Origin: Streptomyces beihaiensis | GTDB taxonomy: Bacteria > Actinomycetota > Actinomycetes > Streptomycetales > Streptomycetaceae | Length of the DNA stretch: 58,604 nucleotides | NCBI RefSeq assembly: GCF_026274175.1 | Contig: NZ_JAPHNL010000211.1 | Location: 1-58,604, forward strand | Reading direction: 5' to 3' | Shown: positions 42,298 through 50,253 of the stretch, in pieces | How positions within the stretch are numbered: position 1 is the stretch's first letter | Layout of the letters: each line of letters begins with the position of its first letter | Notes under the pieces: model-generated | The model's input: the letters and a program-made list of their open reading frames with translations, nothing else | Told to the model about the DNA's origin: nothing | The model's database searches: none | Translations under genes and position numbers: made by a program

Positions 42298-45200
42298 TCA
42301 CGCACCTCCCCGCACGCGCAGCGCGTCCGCGGCCCGCGCCGGCCTGCGCAGCGCCAGAACCGCCGTGATCAGTACGGGACTCAGCGCCACACCGCCGATC
42401 AGCAGCGCCACTTGGAACAGCGGCAGCCGTACGAGCACGTCCGGCACCGGTCGTGTCGCCTGGCCGGTCAGCACGATCAACGGCACCACCGCCCGGGTCA
42501 GCACCACCCCCAACACCGAGCCGACCAGCAGGGCGACCGCCACCAGGACGCCCTGCTCGACCGCGACGAGCCGGGCCAGGCCGCGCCGCGACGCTCCCAG
42601 CGCGCCGAGGATCGCGAACTCCGTCGAGCGCTCACGCAGCGAACCGGCCGAGTTCACCGCGAACCCGACCGCGGCGAGCAGCGCCGCCGCGAGGGCCGTC
42701 GCGACGAGCGCGGACTGCGGGCCGGCGCCCAGCGGATCGTCGCGCAGTCGCCGGGCGATCTCCGAAGCCACCACGACCTGCGAGGGGTCGATGTCGGGCC
42801 GGGCCCGCAACGCGGCCGCGGCGCGCGCTTCGTCCCCCGGCGCGGTGGACAGCCACCACTCGTCCGGGGTGACGGTGTCGGCGTCGACGTCGGCCAGGGC
42901 CCGGTCGAGGGCGCGCAGGTCGACCAGGAGCGCGCCCCCGTCCTTCGCCCCGTCGTACACGGACGCACCGCCCCCGGCCACGGAGCCGTCCGCTGCCGCG
43001 CCGCTGCCGGCCGGTCCCGTCGTCGGCAGCGCCCGCACGCTCGCCACGATCCGTACCTTCACGGTCGCCCCACCCACGTCCAGGTCCACGGTCTGTCCGA
43101 GATGCGCGCCGGACGACTTCAGGTAGCGGTCGGTCGCCACACCCGCGACCCGGGTGACCTTCGGGCGGGCCGCGGTGAGCCGGACGGCGACGGTCGGCGC
43201 GTTGCGCTGGTCGGACAGGTCGTACCGAGAGACGTGTCCGGTCCGGTACACCAGGGAGACTCCGCCGGTGCGGGAGGAGCCGTCGAGCTTCGGCTCGGTC
43301 GCACCGCCCTCGGTGCCGCCTCCTGCGCCGCCCCCTGTGCCGCCCGCACCGTCCTCGGGGGCGGTGCTGTCGCGGTCGGACAGCGAGGCGGTCCAGCGGG
43401 CCGCGCCGACGCTCAACTCCTTTCGTTCCCCGCCCTGTCCGACGGCGGTGACCCGCTCCAGGGACAGGCGCTGCCGGGCGCTCCTGCCGACCGGCACCGG
43501 CGTGTCGAAGCCGATCCCGGTCAGTGTCAGCGGATCCGCCGCCCGCCCCAGGTCGAGCGTCAGCCGGTGCGCGCGCCCGTCCACCGGAAGGTCGCCGAGC
43601 CGCGTGCGGTACGGGGTTCCGTAGCGGTCCTCCACGGTGACGGAGACCGACGTCGTGGCGGCCCCCGCGCCCCGCGAGTAGGAGCCGGAGTCCGCTCGGG
43701 CGTCCGCGCCGGAGTCCGCCACATCGCCCGCGGAGAGGGTGAGTCGTACGTGCGCGGTGGCCGACGGCAGCCGGATCCCCGCGCTCGTCCGTGCCCGCGC
43801 CCCGAGCGGAGCGAGCAGCGCGCGCGGCGAGGTGCCCGCCAGGTCGCCCCGGAGCAGCAGGCCGTCGCGCAGGTGGGCGGTGTCCAGCGCGAGGAGCGTC
43901 GCCGTGCGGCCCTGGCTCATCGCCACGCTGACCCGGTGGCCGGGCGCGGCGTCCCGCACACCCGGCGTCGACGCGTACGCGGCGGCCTGGCGCATGCCCG
44001 GTTCCGCGTCGACCACCCGCACCGGCGCGCCCGCCCGGAAGTTCGCCTGGTCCGCCTGGGAACGGCCCCACGAGGCGCCCTGCCCGATCGCCAGCATGCC
44101 CATCGCCACGGAGAGCACCAGCAGGAGCACAGGGCCCGCGCCGCGCATCGGCCGACGGCTGAACTGCCAGCCGGCGAGCGCCATGGGCAGCCCGCGGCCG
44201 CTCGCCGCGCGCCGCTCCGCGAGCCGCGCCACCGGTGGCAGCAGCCGCAGCGTCAGCACGGTGCCCGCGAGCAGTGCGAGCGCCGGGGCCACCACCAGGA
44301 GGGGGTCGACGCCGAGCGCGCCGGCCGTGTCGCCGCTGAGCACACCGGAGCCGCCCGAACCACCTGAACCGCCCGAGCCGCCCGAACCGGAGGTCTGCCG
44401 GTCCAACTGCCAGTAGGCGACACCGGCGACGACGAGCAGCCCCACGTCCGCCCCGGCCCGCACCGGCGCGGGCAGCGCCCGCACACGATCGCGCGGTGGC
44501 CCCTGCGCGGACAGCGCGGGAACCGTCACCGCGAGCGCGCACCCCACCGCCACGGCCACACCCACCAGCCACACCGAGCCGCTCAGCCCCGGGTCCAGGT
44601 GAAGGCCGATCCGCGCGAGCGCCCCGTGCGCGGCGACGAGCCGGGCCAGCGGTCCGGCCAGCAGTGGCGCGCACACGGCGGCGGGCAGTGCGAGCAACAG
44701 TGCCTCGCCCGCCGCAAGCGCCGCCAACCGCCCGCGCGAGCCGCCGCGCGCCCGCAACGTCCAGCTCTCGACCTCTCGCTCGGCGCTCAGCAGGCGTGCC
44801 ACGAGCAGCAGCGCGTACCCGGCGAGCAGCACCAGCTGCACCGCCACGATCAGCAGCGTCGAGCGCGAGACGAGGAGCGCGCGCCGCGCCCGGTCCAGGA
44901 CGTCGGGCAGCGAGGTGCGCACCTCCGACGTTCCCGCGAGTGCCGCGCTGTGCCGCAGTTGCGCGGTGCCCGCGAGGGCGGCGTGGCGCAGCGCGTCGAT
45001 CCGGCCGGTCGTCATGGCCGAGAAGTCGGCCCGCACCAGCCATGCCGACGACCCCTGGCTCACCTCGCCGCTCGCGAGCACGGACGGTGCGGCGAGGAGC
45101 GGACCGTATGTCGTGAAGACCAGCTTGCGCACGCCACGGCCGCCGAGCGCGTCGAGCGCCCAGTACGGGGAGTCGGGGCGGGCCGGGCGGTAGACACCGG

Positions 45201-45768
45201 TCAGCTCGACGGTGACCTTCGGGCCGCCGAGCCGGTCGGTGAGGGTGAGCCGGTCGCCGGGCCGCAGCCTCAACTGCCGTGCGGCGGACTCGGGGACGGC
45301 CGCCTCGAGCACGCGGTGCCCGCTGTGGCCGGTGTCATGTCCCGTACCTGCGCGGGGCAGGCGGCCGGAGGTGAGCTTCACCTCGGAGCGGTCGAGCGAG
45401 GCGAGCGTCGTCAGGTCGGGCTTTCCGGTCCGGGCGGACGTCGGCCGCAGTGTACGCGGCAGCGCGTACGGGCCGGAGGTGATCAGGGCTTGGCGGTGGA
45501 CGGGCAGCCCTTCGAAGACGTGCCGCGCGCCGCTGTCGACGGCGGCGACGGCGGCCCTGCGGTCGGCTGGGGCCACGTCCGCGCGCACCGTCAAGGCGGT
45601 GGCCGCGGTCTCCCGGCTGCGCAGCGCGGAGCGCAGCGAAGCGTCCCCGATCGCGCCCGAGAACGCGCTGAGCATCGAGAGGACCGACGTGGTCAGCAGC
45701 ACCGCGAGTACGGCGGCGGTCAGGAGCAGTCGATGTGCCCGGACACGGCACAGGACGAACCCCCACAT
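42298..45768 (-). CDS. FtsX-like ABC permease (1156 aa)
   Basis: The largest protein of the window has the same architecture as its neighbour: an N-terminal helix (LLLTAAVLAVLLTTSVLSML), a first extracellular domain, an FtsX helix set (LLIVAVQLVLLAGYALLLVA then SAEREVESWTLRARGGSRGR), a GGSGGSGGSG linker, a second long extracellular domain and a C-terminal set with RERSTEFAILGALGASRRGL. Several Gly/Ala-rich linkers are low complexity. One base separates its stop from the next permease start, and the ATPase follows, so the three form one exporter. ATG 45768 has GGGAG upstream. No substrate-binding protein or cargo gene is adjacent. Confidence 0.88.
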   Translation of the reverse strand: MWGFVLCRVRAHRLLLTAAVLAVLLTTSVLSMLSAFSGAIGDASLRSALRSRETAATALTVRADVAPADRRAAVAAVDSGARHVFEGLPVHRQALITSGPYALPRTLRPTSARTGKPDLTTLASLDRSEVKLTSGRLPRAGTGHDTGHSGHRVLEAAVPESAARQLRLRPGDRLTLTDRLGGPKVTVELTGVYRPARPDSPYWALDALGGRGVRKLVFTTYGPLLAAPSVLASGEVSQGSSAWLVRADFSAMTTGRIDALRHAALAGTAQLRHSAALAGTSEVRTSLPDVLDRARRALLVSRSTLLIVAVQLVLLAGYALLLVARLLSAEREVESWTLRARGGSRGRLAALAAGEALLLALPAAVCAPLLAGPLARLVAAHGALARIGLHLDPGLSGSVWLVGVAVAVGCALAVTVPALSAQGPPRDRVRALPAPVRAGADVGLLVVAGVAYWQLDRQTSGSGGSGGSGGSGGSGVLSGDTAGALGVDPLLVVAPALALLAGTVLTLRLLPPVARLAERRAASGRGLPMALAGWQFSRRPMRGAGPVLLLVLSVAMGMLAIGQGASWGRSQADQANFRAGAPVRVVDAEPGMRQAAAYASTPGVRDAAPGHRVSVAMSQGRTATLLALDTAHLRDGLLLRGDLAGTSPRALLAPLGARARTSAGIRLPSATAHVRLTLSAGDVADSGADARADSGSYSRGAGAATTSVSVTVEDRYGTPYRTRLGDLPVDGRAHRLTLDLGRAADPLTLTGIGFDTPVPVGRSARQRLSLERVTAVGQGGERKELSVGAARWTASLSDRDSTAPEDGAGGTGGGAGGGTEGGATEPKLDGSSRTGGVSLVYRTGHVSRYDLSDQRNAPTVAVRLTAARPKVTRVAGVATDRYLKSSGAHLGQTVDLDVGGATVKVRIVASVRALPTTGPAGSGAAADGSVAGGGASVYDGAKDGGALLVDLRALDRALADVDADTVTPDEWWLSTAPGDEARAAAALRARPDIDPSQVVVASEIARRLRDDPLGAGPQSALVATALAAALLAAVGFAVNSAGSLRERSTEFAILGALGASRRGLARLVAVEQGVLVAVALLVGSVLGVVLTRAVVPLIVLTGQATRPVPDVLVRLPLFQVALLIGGVALSPVLITAVLALRRPARAADALRVRGGA

Positions 45769-45885
45769 TCCGCAGCTCCCCCGCTTCCCCTGTACGCCGT
45801 AAGCCCCCGACCGTCGTACGGATGGTGTCAGAGAGGATCAAGGTTCCGGAAGAGGAGAGACAGGAGAGAAGAGGCGGGCCCAGCC

Positions 45886-46290
45886 TCAGCCCGCCGTGTT
45901 CACCATGGACGCCGCCGCGTAGGTCAGGTAGTTCCACAGGGTCCGCTCGTGCTCCTCGGGCAGGCCGAGTTCGTCGACCGCGGTCCGCATGTGCTTCAGC
46001 CACGCGTCATGCGCGGCCCGGTCCACCTGGAACGGGGCGTGGCGCATGCGCAGGCGTGGGTGGCCGCGGTGATCGCTGTACGTGCGGGGGCCACCCCAGT
46101 ACTGCATCAGGAACAGGGCGAGCCGCTCCTCGGCGGGGCCCAGGTCCTCCTCCGGGTACATGGGGCGGAGCAGCGGGTCCTGGGCGACGCCCTCGTAGAA
46201 GCGGTGTACCAGGCGGCGGAAGGTCTGCTCGCCACCCACCTGCTCGTAGAACGTCAGCTCCTGAAGCGTGTCGCGCGGGGTCTCAGTCAC
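45886..46290 (-). CDS. glbO: Truncated haemoglobin, group II (GlbO-like)
   Basis: The 134-residue protein is a 2-on-2 globin: [20 protein letters not shown] carries the B-helix Phe/Tyr (TyrB10), [20 protein letters not shown] carries the proximal histidine F8, and the C-terminus [20 protein letters not shown] has the TrpG8 typical of group II. Such proteins bind O2 and react with NO or peroxides. The start is GTG 46290; ribosome-site spacing is odd because GGAGGA abuts the start, but no other Met gives a complete fold. It is divergent from the methyltransferase gene across about 70 bp. Confidence 0.94.
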   Translation of the reverse strand: MTETPRDTLQELTFYEQVGGEQTFRRLVHRFYEGVAQDPLLRPMYPEEDLGPAEERLALFLMQYWGGPRTYSDHRGHPRLRMRHAPFQVDRAAHDAWLKHMRTAVDELGLPEEHERTLWNYLTYAAASMVNTAG

Positions 46291-46359
46291 TCCTCCATGC
46301 TCTCAGACGCGCTCGAACGGGGGCTCGCCCTTTCCCCGGTACGGCAGCACAGTGGGCAT

Positions 46360-47463
46360 ATGGGTACAGAGCGCGCGAACGGCGCTGATGTGGAAGGCGC
46401 TGAAGACACGGAGGAGGATCCTTCGAAGGAGATCTCGAAGGAGATCTCGAAGGACGCCTCGAAGGACACCTGGGAGGACGTCGACGAGCTCGATCGGGTC
46501 GCCGCAGGCGCCCGTGCCGCGATGGTGCGGGAGATCGGCGCGACCGGCGTCTGGGACGCCGACCCGGTCTGGCGGGAGGCGTTCGCGCGGGTGCCGCGCC
46601 ACCGCTTCGTGCCCTACTACTACCTGGACACGCGCGCCGGCCGCGAACGCATGTGGGGAGAGCGCCCCGACCGGGCGCACCGCGAGCGGTGGGCGCGCGG
46701 CGCCTACGCGGACCGGACGCTGGCCACCCGGCTACGGGACGGGACGCTGGTCACCTCCAGCAGCCAGCCGTCCCTGATGGCGCGGATGCTGGTGGACCTC
46801 GACGTACGGGACGGGGACCGGGTCCTGGAGATCGGCGCGGGTACCGGATACAACGCGGCGCTGCTCTGCCACCGGCTCGGCGAGGATCACGTCACCACCG
46901 TCGACCTCGACCCGGAGATCACCGAGTCGGCGCGCACGCACCTGGCCGCGGCCGGGTACCGGCCCGCAGTGATCACCGGCGACGGGGCGCGCGGCTGCCC
47001 TGAGCGGGCGCCCTACGACCGGATCGTCGCGACGTGCGCGCTGCGCTCGGTGCCCGTGGCGTGGCTCGGGCAGTGTGGCCCGGGGGCGCGAATCCTGACG
47101 CCGGTGTCGACCGGGCTGCTCGCGCTGACCGTGCGGGACGCGGCGAACGCGGAGGGACGCTTCCTGCGTACACCGGCGTACTTCGTGGCGCTGCGGGGTG
47201 AGACGTGGGACGGCGTGAGCGACGACGACCTGCTGGAGACCCACGCCGGCGCGCTGCCGCGCCGAGCCGTCCGCGACGACCTGTTCCGCTTCCTGTTCTC
47301 CCTGACGGCGGGCCGCCTCGACCCGAGGGAGGCGCTCGCGCTGTGGCAGCACGAGCGGTTCCCGGCGCGGGAGCGGTTCGGCGTGACCGTGCGCGGCGAC
47401 CGGGAGTGGGCGTGGCTCGACGACCCGGAGGGGCCGTACGTGTGGGAGTTGACGGACGGGTAG
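46360..47463 (+). CDS. Protein-L-isoaspartate O-methyltransferase-like protein
   Basis: The 367-residue protein has a charged N-terminal tail with SKEISKEISKDASKD repeats (about residues 22-36) encoded by 12-15 bp direct repeats. The PCMT domain follows: VPRHRFVPYYYLDT, SSSQPSLMARMLVDLDVRDG, motif I RVLEIGAGTGYNAALLCHRL and post-I TTVDLDPEITESARTHL. A C-terminal extension of about 130 residues ends EGPYVWELTDG. Such proteins repair isoaspartate or, in actinobacteria, modify peptides. ATG 46360 is the first plausible start. The terminator dyad 47451-47484 overlaps its stop codon. Confidence 0.88.
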   Translation: MGTERANGADVEGAEDTEEDPSKEISKEISKDASKDTWEDVDELDRVAAGARAAMVREIGATGVWDADPVWREAFARVPRHRFVPYYYLDTRAGRERMWGERPDRAHRERWARGAYADRTLATRLRDGTLVTSSSQPSLMARMLVDLDVRDGDRVLEIGAGTGYNAALLCHRLGEDHVTTVDLDPEITESARTHLAAAGYRPAVITGDGARGCPERAPYDRIVATCALRSVPVAWLGQCGPGARILTPVSTGLLALTVRDAANAEGRFLRTPAYFVALRGETWDGVSDDDLLETHAGALPRRAVRDDLFRFLFSLTAGRLDPREALALWQHERFPARERFGVTVRGDREWAWLDDPEGPYVWELTDG

Positions 47464-47484
47464 AGCGAGGCTCACCCGTCCGTC
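47451..47484. terminator. Bidirectional terminator between convergent genes
   Basis: Perfect 11-bp arms (GACGGACGGGT and ACCCGTCCGTC) with a 12-nt loop span the stop codon of the methyltransferase and lie 9 bp after the end of the convergent FHA gene. Confidence 0.82.
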
Positions 47485-47493
47485 GGGGAGCGT

Positions 47494-48639
47494 TCAGCCG
47501 CGTCGGATCGTGATGGTCGTCCAGGCGCCGACGTGAACCCGGTCGCCGTCCTGCAAGGGGACCGGGACGAAGGGCTGGATGGGCTCGTCGCCGCCGTTCA
47601 CGGTCGTGCCGTTCGTCGAGTTCTGGTCGACGACCGCCCACGTGCCGTCCGGCTGCTGCACGAGCACCGCGTGCTGGTGCGAGACGCCCGGGTCCTCCGG
47701 CGGCACCGACAGATCGATGTCCGGTGTGTCGCCGGTGGAGTGGCGGCGGCGGCCGATCGTGACCTGGTTGCCGGTCAGCTGACGCTGCTGCTCGGGCGAG
47801 TACGCGGGCAGGTTCAGGCCCGACGCCTCCGGGCCGCTGCGCTGCATCATCGCCATGAAGTACTCGCGGTCGGGGCCGATCGTCGCCGACCAGCCCGTCG
47901 GGCCCTGAGGCGTGGGCTGTCCGGGCCTCTGGCCCTGCTGCTCGTACGGCGGCGGGGCCGCGGGCGCGGACGGCGGCGACAGCACCCAGTCGTCACCGTC
48001 ACCGCCACCGCCGCCGGTACCGGCACCGCCACCACCGCCGAACGACGGCGCGGGCGGGCCGGGCGGCGGAGGCATGGGCGGACCGGGCTGGGCCGGAGCC
48101 TGCGGGTGGGCAGGGGCCTGGGGCTGCGGCGCGGGCGGCCGCACCGGCTGCTGCTGGAAGGCCTGTGGGACGCCCCCGCCCATGCCGCTCGGCCCCGGCG
48201 GCTCGCCGGCGAACGGGTTCGGCGGGATCGGTTCGGCGGGCCGGTTCACCTGCGAGGGCCGCGAGCCCTGGTACGAGGCCGGGTCGACGCCCCGCGGTGC
48301 CTGCGTGAACCCGCTGGGCGGACCGCCGGGGCGGTCCTGCGAGGGCAGCGGCGGATTGGGGGCGGGCGGCGTGTACGACGTCGCCGTGTTCGTGAGGAAG
48401 TTCCAGCGGCACTCCTCACAGAACGGCGCGCCGCCTTCACGCGGTGTACGGCACTGCGGGCACAGCTCGGGAGCGCCGCCCGCGCCCTGCGGCGCCTGTG
48501 GCGCGGCCGGCTGCGGGTAGCCGTAACCGGCGCCAGGTGGCGGCGGCGGGGGCGGAGGCACTGCACCGGCCATGCGGTGACCGCAGACCTCGCACCAGTC
48601 GTCGGAACCCGACTGGTGTCCGTTCGGGCAGGTCGGCAT
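47494..48639 (-). CDS. FHA-domain protein with two zinc ribbons
   Basis: The 381-residue protein starts with two zinc-ribbon-like cysteine sets (CPNGHQSGSDDWCEVCGH at residues 4-20, and CPQCRTPREGGAPFCEECRW at about 60-79). A Pro/Gln/Gly-rich disordered segment of about 190 residues follows, and the C-terminus is an FHA domain: VTIGRRRHSTGDTPDIDL, DPGVSHQHAVLVQQ and VDQNSTNGTTVNG, which are the phosphothreonine-binding GR, SxxH and NG motifs. FHA domains read phosphothreonine marks. It is the last gene of the PknG-containing string, 121 bp after the vWA gene, so it is a candidate target or reader for the kinase, as GarA/OdhI is for mycobacterial PknG. Confidence 0.9.
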   Translation of the reverse strand: MPTCPNGHQSGSDDWCEVCGHRMAGAVPPPPPPPPGAGYGYPQPAAPQAPQGAGGAPELCPQCRTPREGGAPFCEECRWNFLTNTATSYTPPAPNPPLPSQDRPGGPPSGFTQAPRGVDPASYQGSRPSQVNRPAEPIPPNPFAGEPPGPSGMGGGVPQAFQQQPVRPPAPQPQAPAHPQAPAQPGPPMPPPPGPPAPSFGGGGGAGTGGGGGDGDDWVLSPPSAPAAPPPYEQQGQRPGQPTPQGPTGWSATIGPDREYFMAMMQRSGPEASGLNLPAYSPEQQRQLTGNQVTIGRRRHSTGDTPDIDLSVPPEDPGVSHQHAVLVQQPDGTWAVVDQNSTNGTTVNGGDEPIQPFVPVPLQDGDRVHVGAWTTITIRRG

Positions 48640-48727
48640 GTCGGCGCGTCCCCCTCTCCTTCTACTGCTTCTCTTGCTGCTCTTGCTTCTTCGTGTTCTG
48701 GAGGTTCTGGATCGTCTGGAGGTTCTG

Positions 48728-48763
48728 GACGATCCAGATGTTCTAGACGATCCAGATGTTCTA
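48728..48763. repeat. 18-bp perfect tandem repeat containing stop codons
   Basis: gacgatccagatgttcta occurs twice without a gap (48728-48745, 48746-48763). The second copy contains the stop codon of the vWA gene (minus strand). A 10-bp inverted repeat (48707-48716 with 48728-48737) overlaps it. Reading on in the same frame gives a second in-frame TAG and then an open stretch to about 48674. Confidence 0.92.
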
Positions 48764-50185
48764 GATGTTCTTGACGCGAACGGTCTTCGTGGACCGGGTT
48801 TCGAGAGTCATCTCGTCGGCCTCCGCGACCTTCGCCTTCAATCGAACAGTACCTTCCGCCGCGTCGACCACGTCCACCACCTTCGAAAGCAGTTTCGCCG
48901 TATCCGCGTTTCCGCAGAGCGCGGCCAGCTGCACCGCCCGGCCCAGTTTCGCCGTCGCGCCGTCCGCGTCGCCCGCCTTGCGGGCATCGAGACCCTGGCG
49001 GATGGCCTGGGCCAGTTCGGCCTGGCCCGTGTAGTGCGCGACCTGCGGATCGATCGACGTGGACGCCGCCATGTCGTCCGTCCACACCGCGCGCACCAGG
49101 CCCTGCGCGAGGGTCTGCGCCGAGCCGTCGGGCCGTGTGATCACCAGGGAGGCGCGGGCGGCGAGCATCTCCTGGCCGACCTCGGCGTTCGGTACGTGTA
49201 CGCACACGTGGTAGTCGCGGGACTCGTCGCCCCAGGAGCCGGTCGGATAGTCCCCGGCGCGCGGGCCCGCGTCCGTCCGCCGGTCGGTCAACTCCTCGAC
49301 GGTGGGCGCCACTTGCTTGACGAACTTGATCTCCGAGCCGAGCGGCGTCCACAGGCGCAGGCTGACGTCCGCGATCTCCTTGCCCATCACCGCCTCCATC
49401 ATCTGTGTGAAGTCGGCGGCCAGGTGCGCCGGATCGGCGACGATGTCGGCGGTGCCGAGCAGCGCGGAGGCGATGCCCGTGACCTCTTTCACTTCCCAGT
49501 CGGTGCCGACGCCGCGTGCGTCGCACGTGAACCTGCCCGCACACGCGTCGAGGGCCGCCCGCAGGTCCTGCGGCGACTCGTGCTCGTTGCGCCCGTCGGT
49601 GAGCAGGATGCCGTGGCGTACGGCCGACGCGGGCACCTCGGCGGACGACAGGAGCCGGTCGGCCAGGCGCAGCCAGGAGCCGATCGCCGTGCCGCCGCCC
49701 GCGGACAGCTTGCCCAGGGCGAGCTTGGCCTGCTCGCGGGTGCCGGGGCCGGCGAGCGCTAGCCGTCCGCCGCCCGGATAGATCTCCTCGGCGACGTGGG
49801 TGCCCGCGATCACCGCGAAGCGCACGCCGTCCCGCAGGGCGTCGATCGCGGCGGCGGACGCCTCACGGGCTCCGCGCATCTTGGTCGGCGGATAGTCCAT
49901 CGAGCCGGAGCAGTCGACCATCAGCGCGACGGCGGCGTCGGCGCCTTCCGGGTTGCCCGTGTTGCCCGCGCCGCCTGCTCCGCCCGCGCCGCCGAGTGTG
50001 CCGCCACCTGTGGCGGTCACCGTCACGATGGCGTTGACCTCGCGGCCGCCCTCGGGCAGGAACTCGTTCTGGTAGACGTCGACGGAGAACCGCGGAGCGT
50101 TCGATCCGTTCGATGCACTCGATCCGTTCGAGGCACTCGATACGTTCGATCCGCTCGGTACGTTCGGCTTCGCGAAATTGGCCAT
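48761..50185 (-). CDS. von Willebrand factor A domain protein
   Basis: The 474-residue protein has an Asn/Ser-rich N-terminus (SNVSSASNGSSASNGSNAP) and then a vWA domain whose MIDAS motif DCSGSMD (D-x-S-x-S) begins AVALMVDCSGSM, with AIGSWLRLADRL and HGILLTDGRNEHESPQDL supplying the further metal ligands. The C-terminal ~200 residues include a region (AGDYPTGSWGDESRDYHVCV) common in actinobacterial vWA proteins and a helical TPR-like tail (GQAELAQAIRQGLDARKAGD). vWA domains act as metal-dependent protein docking modules. ATG 50185 follows GGGGGGA. It sits between the PP2C and FHA genes in one direction, a vWA + PP2C + kinase association also seen in TerY-P systems. Confidence 0.9.
   Translation of the reverse strand: MANFAKPNVPSGSNVSSASNGSSASNGSNAPRFSVDVYQNEFLPEGGREVNAIVTVTATGGGTLGGAGGAGGAGNTGNPEGADAAVALMVDCSGSMDYPPTKMRGAREASAAAIDALRDGVRFAVIAGTHVAEEIYPGGGRLALAGPGTREQAKLALGKLSAGGGTAIGSWLRLADRLLSSAEVPASAVRHGILLTDGRNEHESPQDLRAALDACAGRFTCDARGVGTDWEVKEVTGIASALLGTADIVADPAHLAADFTQMMEAVMGKEIADVSLRLWTPLGSEIKFVKQVAPTVEELTDRRTDAGPRAGDYPTGSWGDESRDYHVCVHVPNAEVGQEMLAARASLVITRPDGSAQTLAQGLVRAVWTDDMAASTSIDPQVAHYTGQAELAQAIRQGLDARKAGDADGATAKLGRAVQLAALCGNADTAKLLSKVVDVVDAAEGTVRLKAKVAEADEMTLETRSTKTVRVKNI
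50103..50156. repeat. Three 18-bp repeats in vWA gene 5' end
   Basis: gatccgttcgatgcactc, gatccgttcgaggcactc and gatacgttcgatccgctc follow one another and encode the Ser/Asn-rich N-terminus. Confidence 0.85.
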
Positions 50186-50213
50186 GCTGACAAGTCCCCC
50201 CTGTGCACCAGCT

Positions 50214-50253
50214 TGTCGTGACGATCGGCCGGCTGTCGTGACGATCGGCCGGT
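50214..50253. repeat. 20-bp tandem repeat directly after PP2C stop
   Basis: Two copies of tgtcgtgacgatcggccggY (50214-50233 and 50234-50253) differ only in the last base and end at the base next to the PP2C stop codon (50254-50256). Confidence 0.92.

Noticed and set aside
39441-44367. Long plus-strand open frames opposite the FtsX permeases (for example 39441-41564 and 41980-44367)
   Set aside because: High-GC shadow frames: they have Arg/Gly/His-rich nonsense composition and lie antisense to clear membrane-protein genes.
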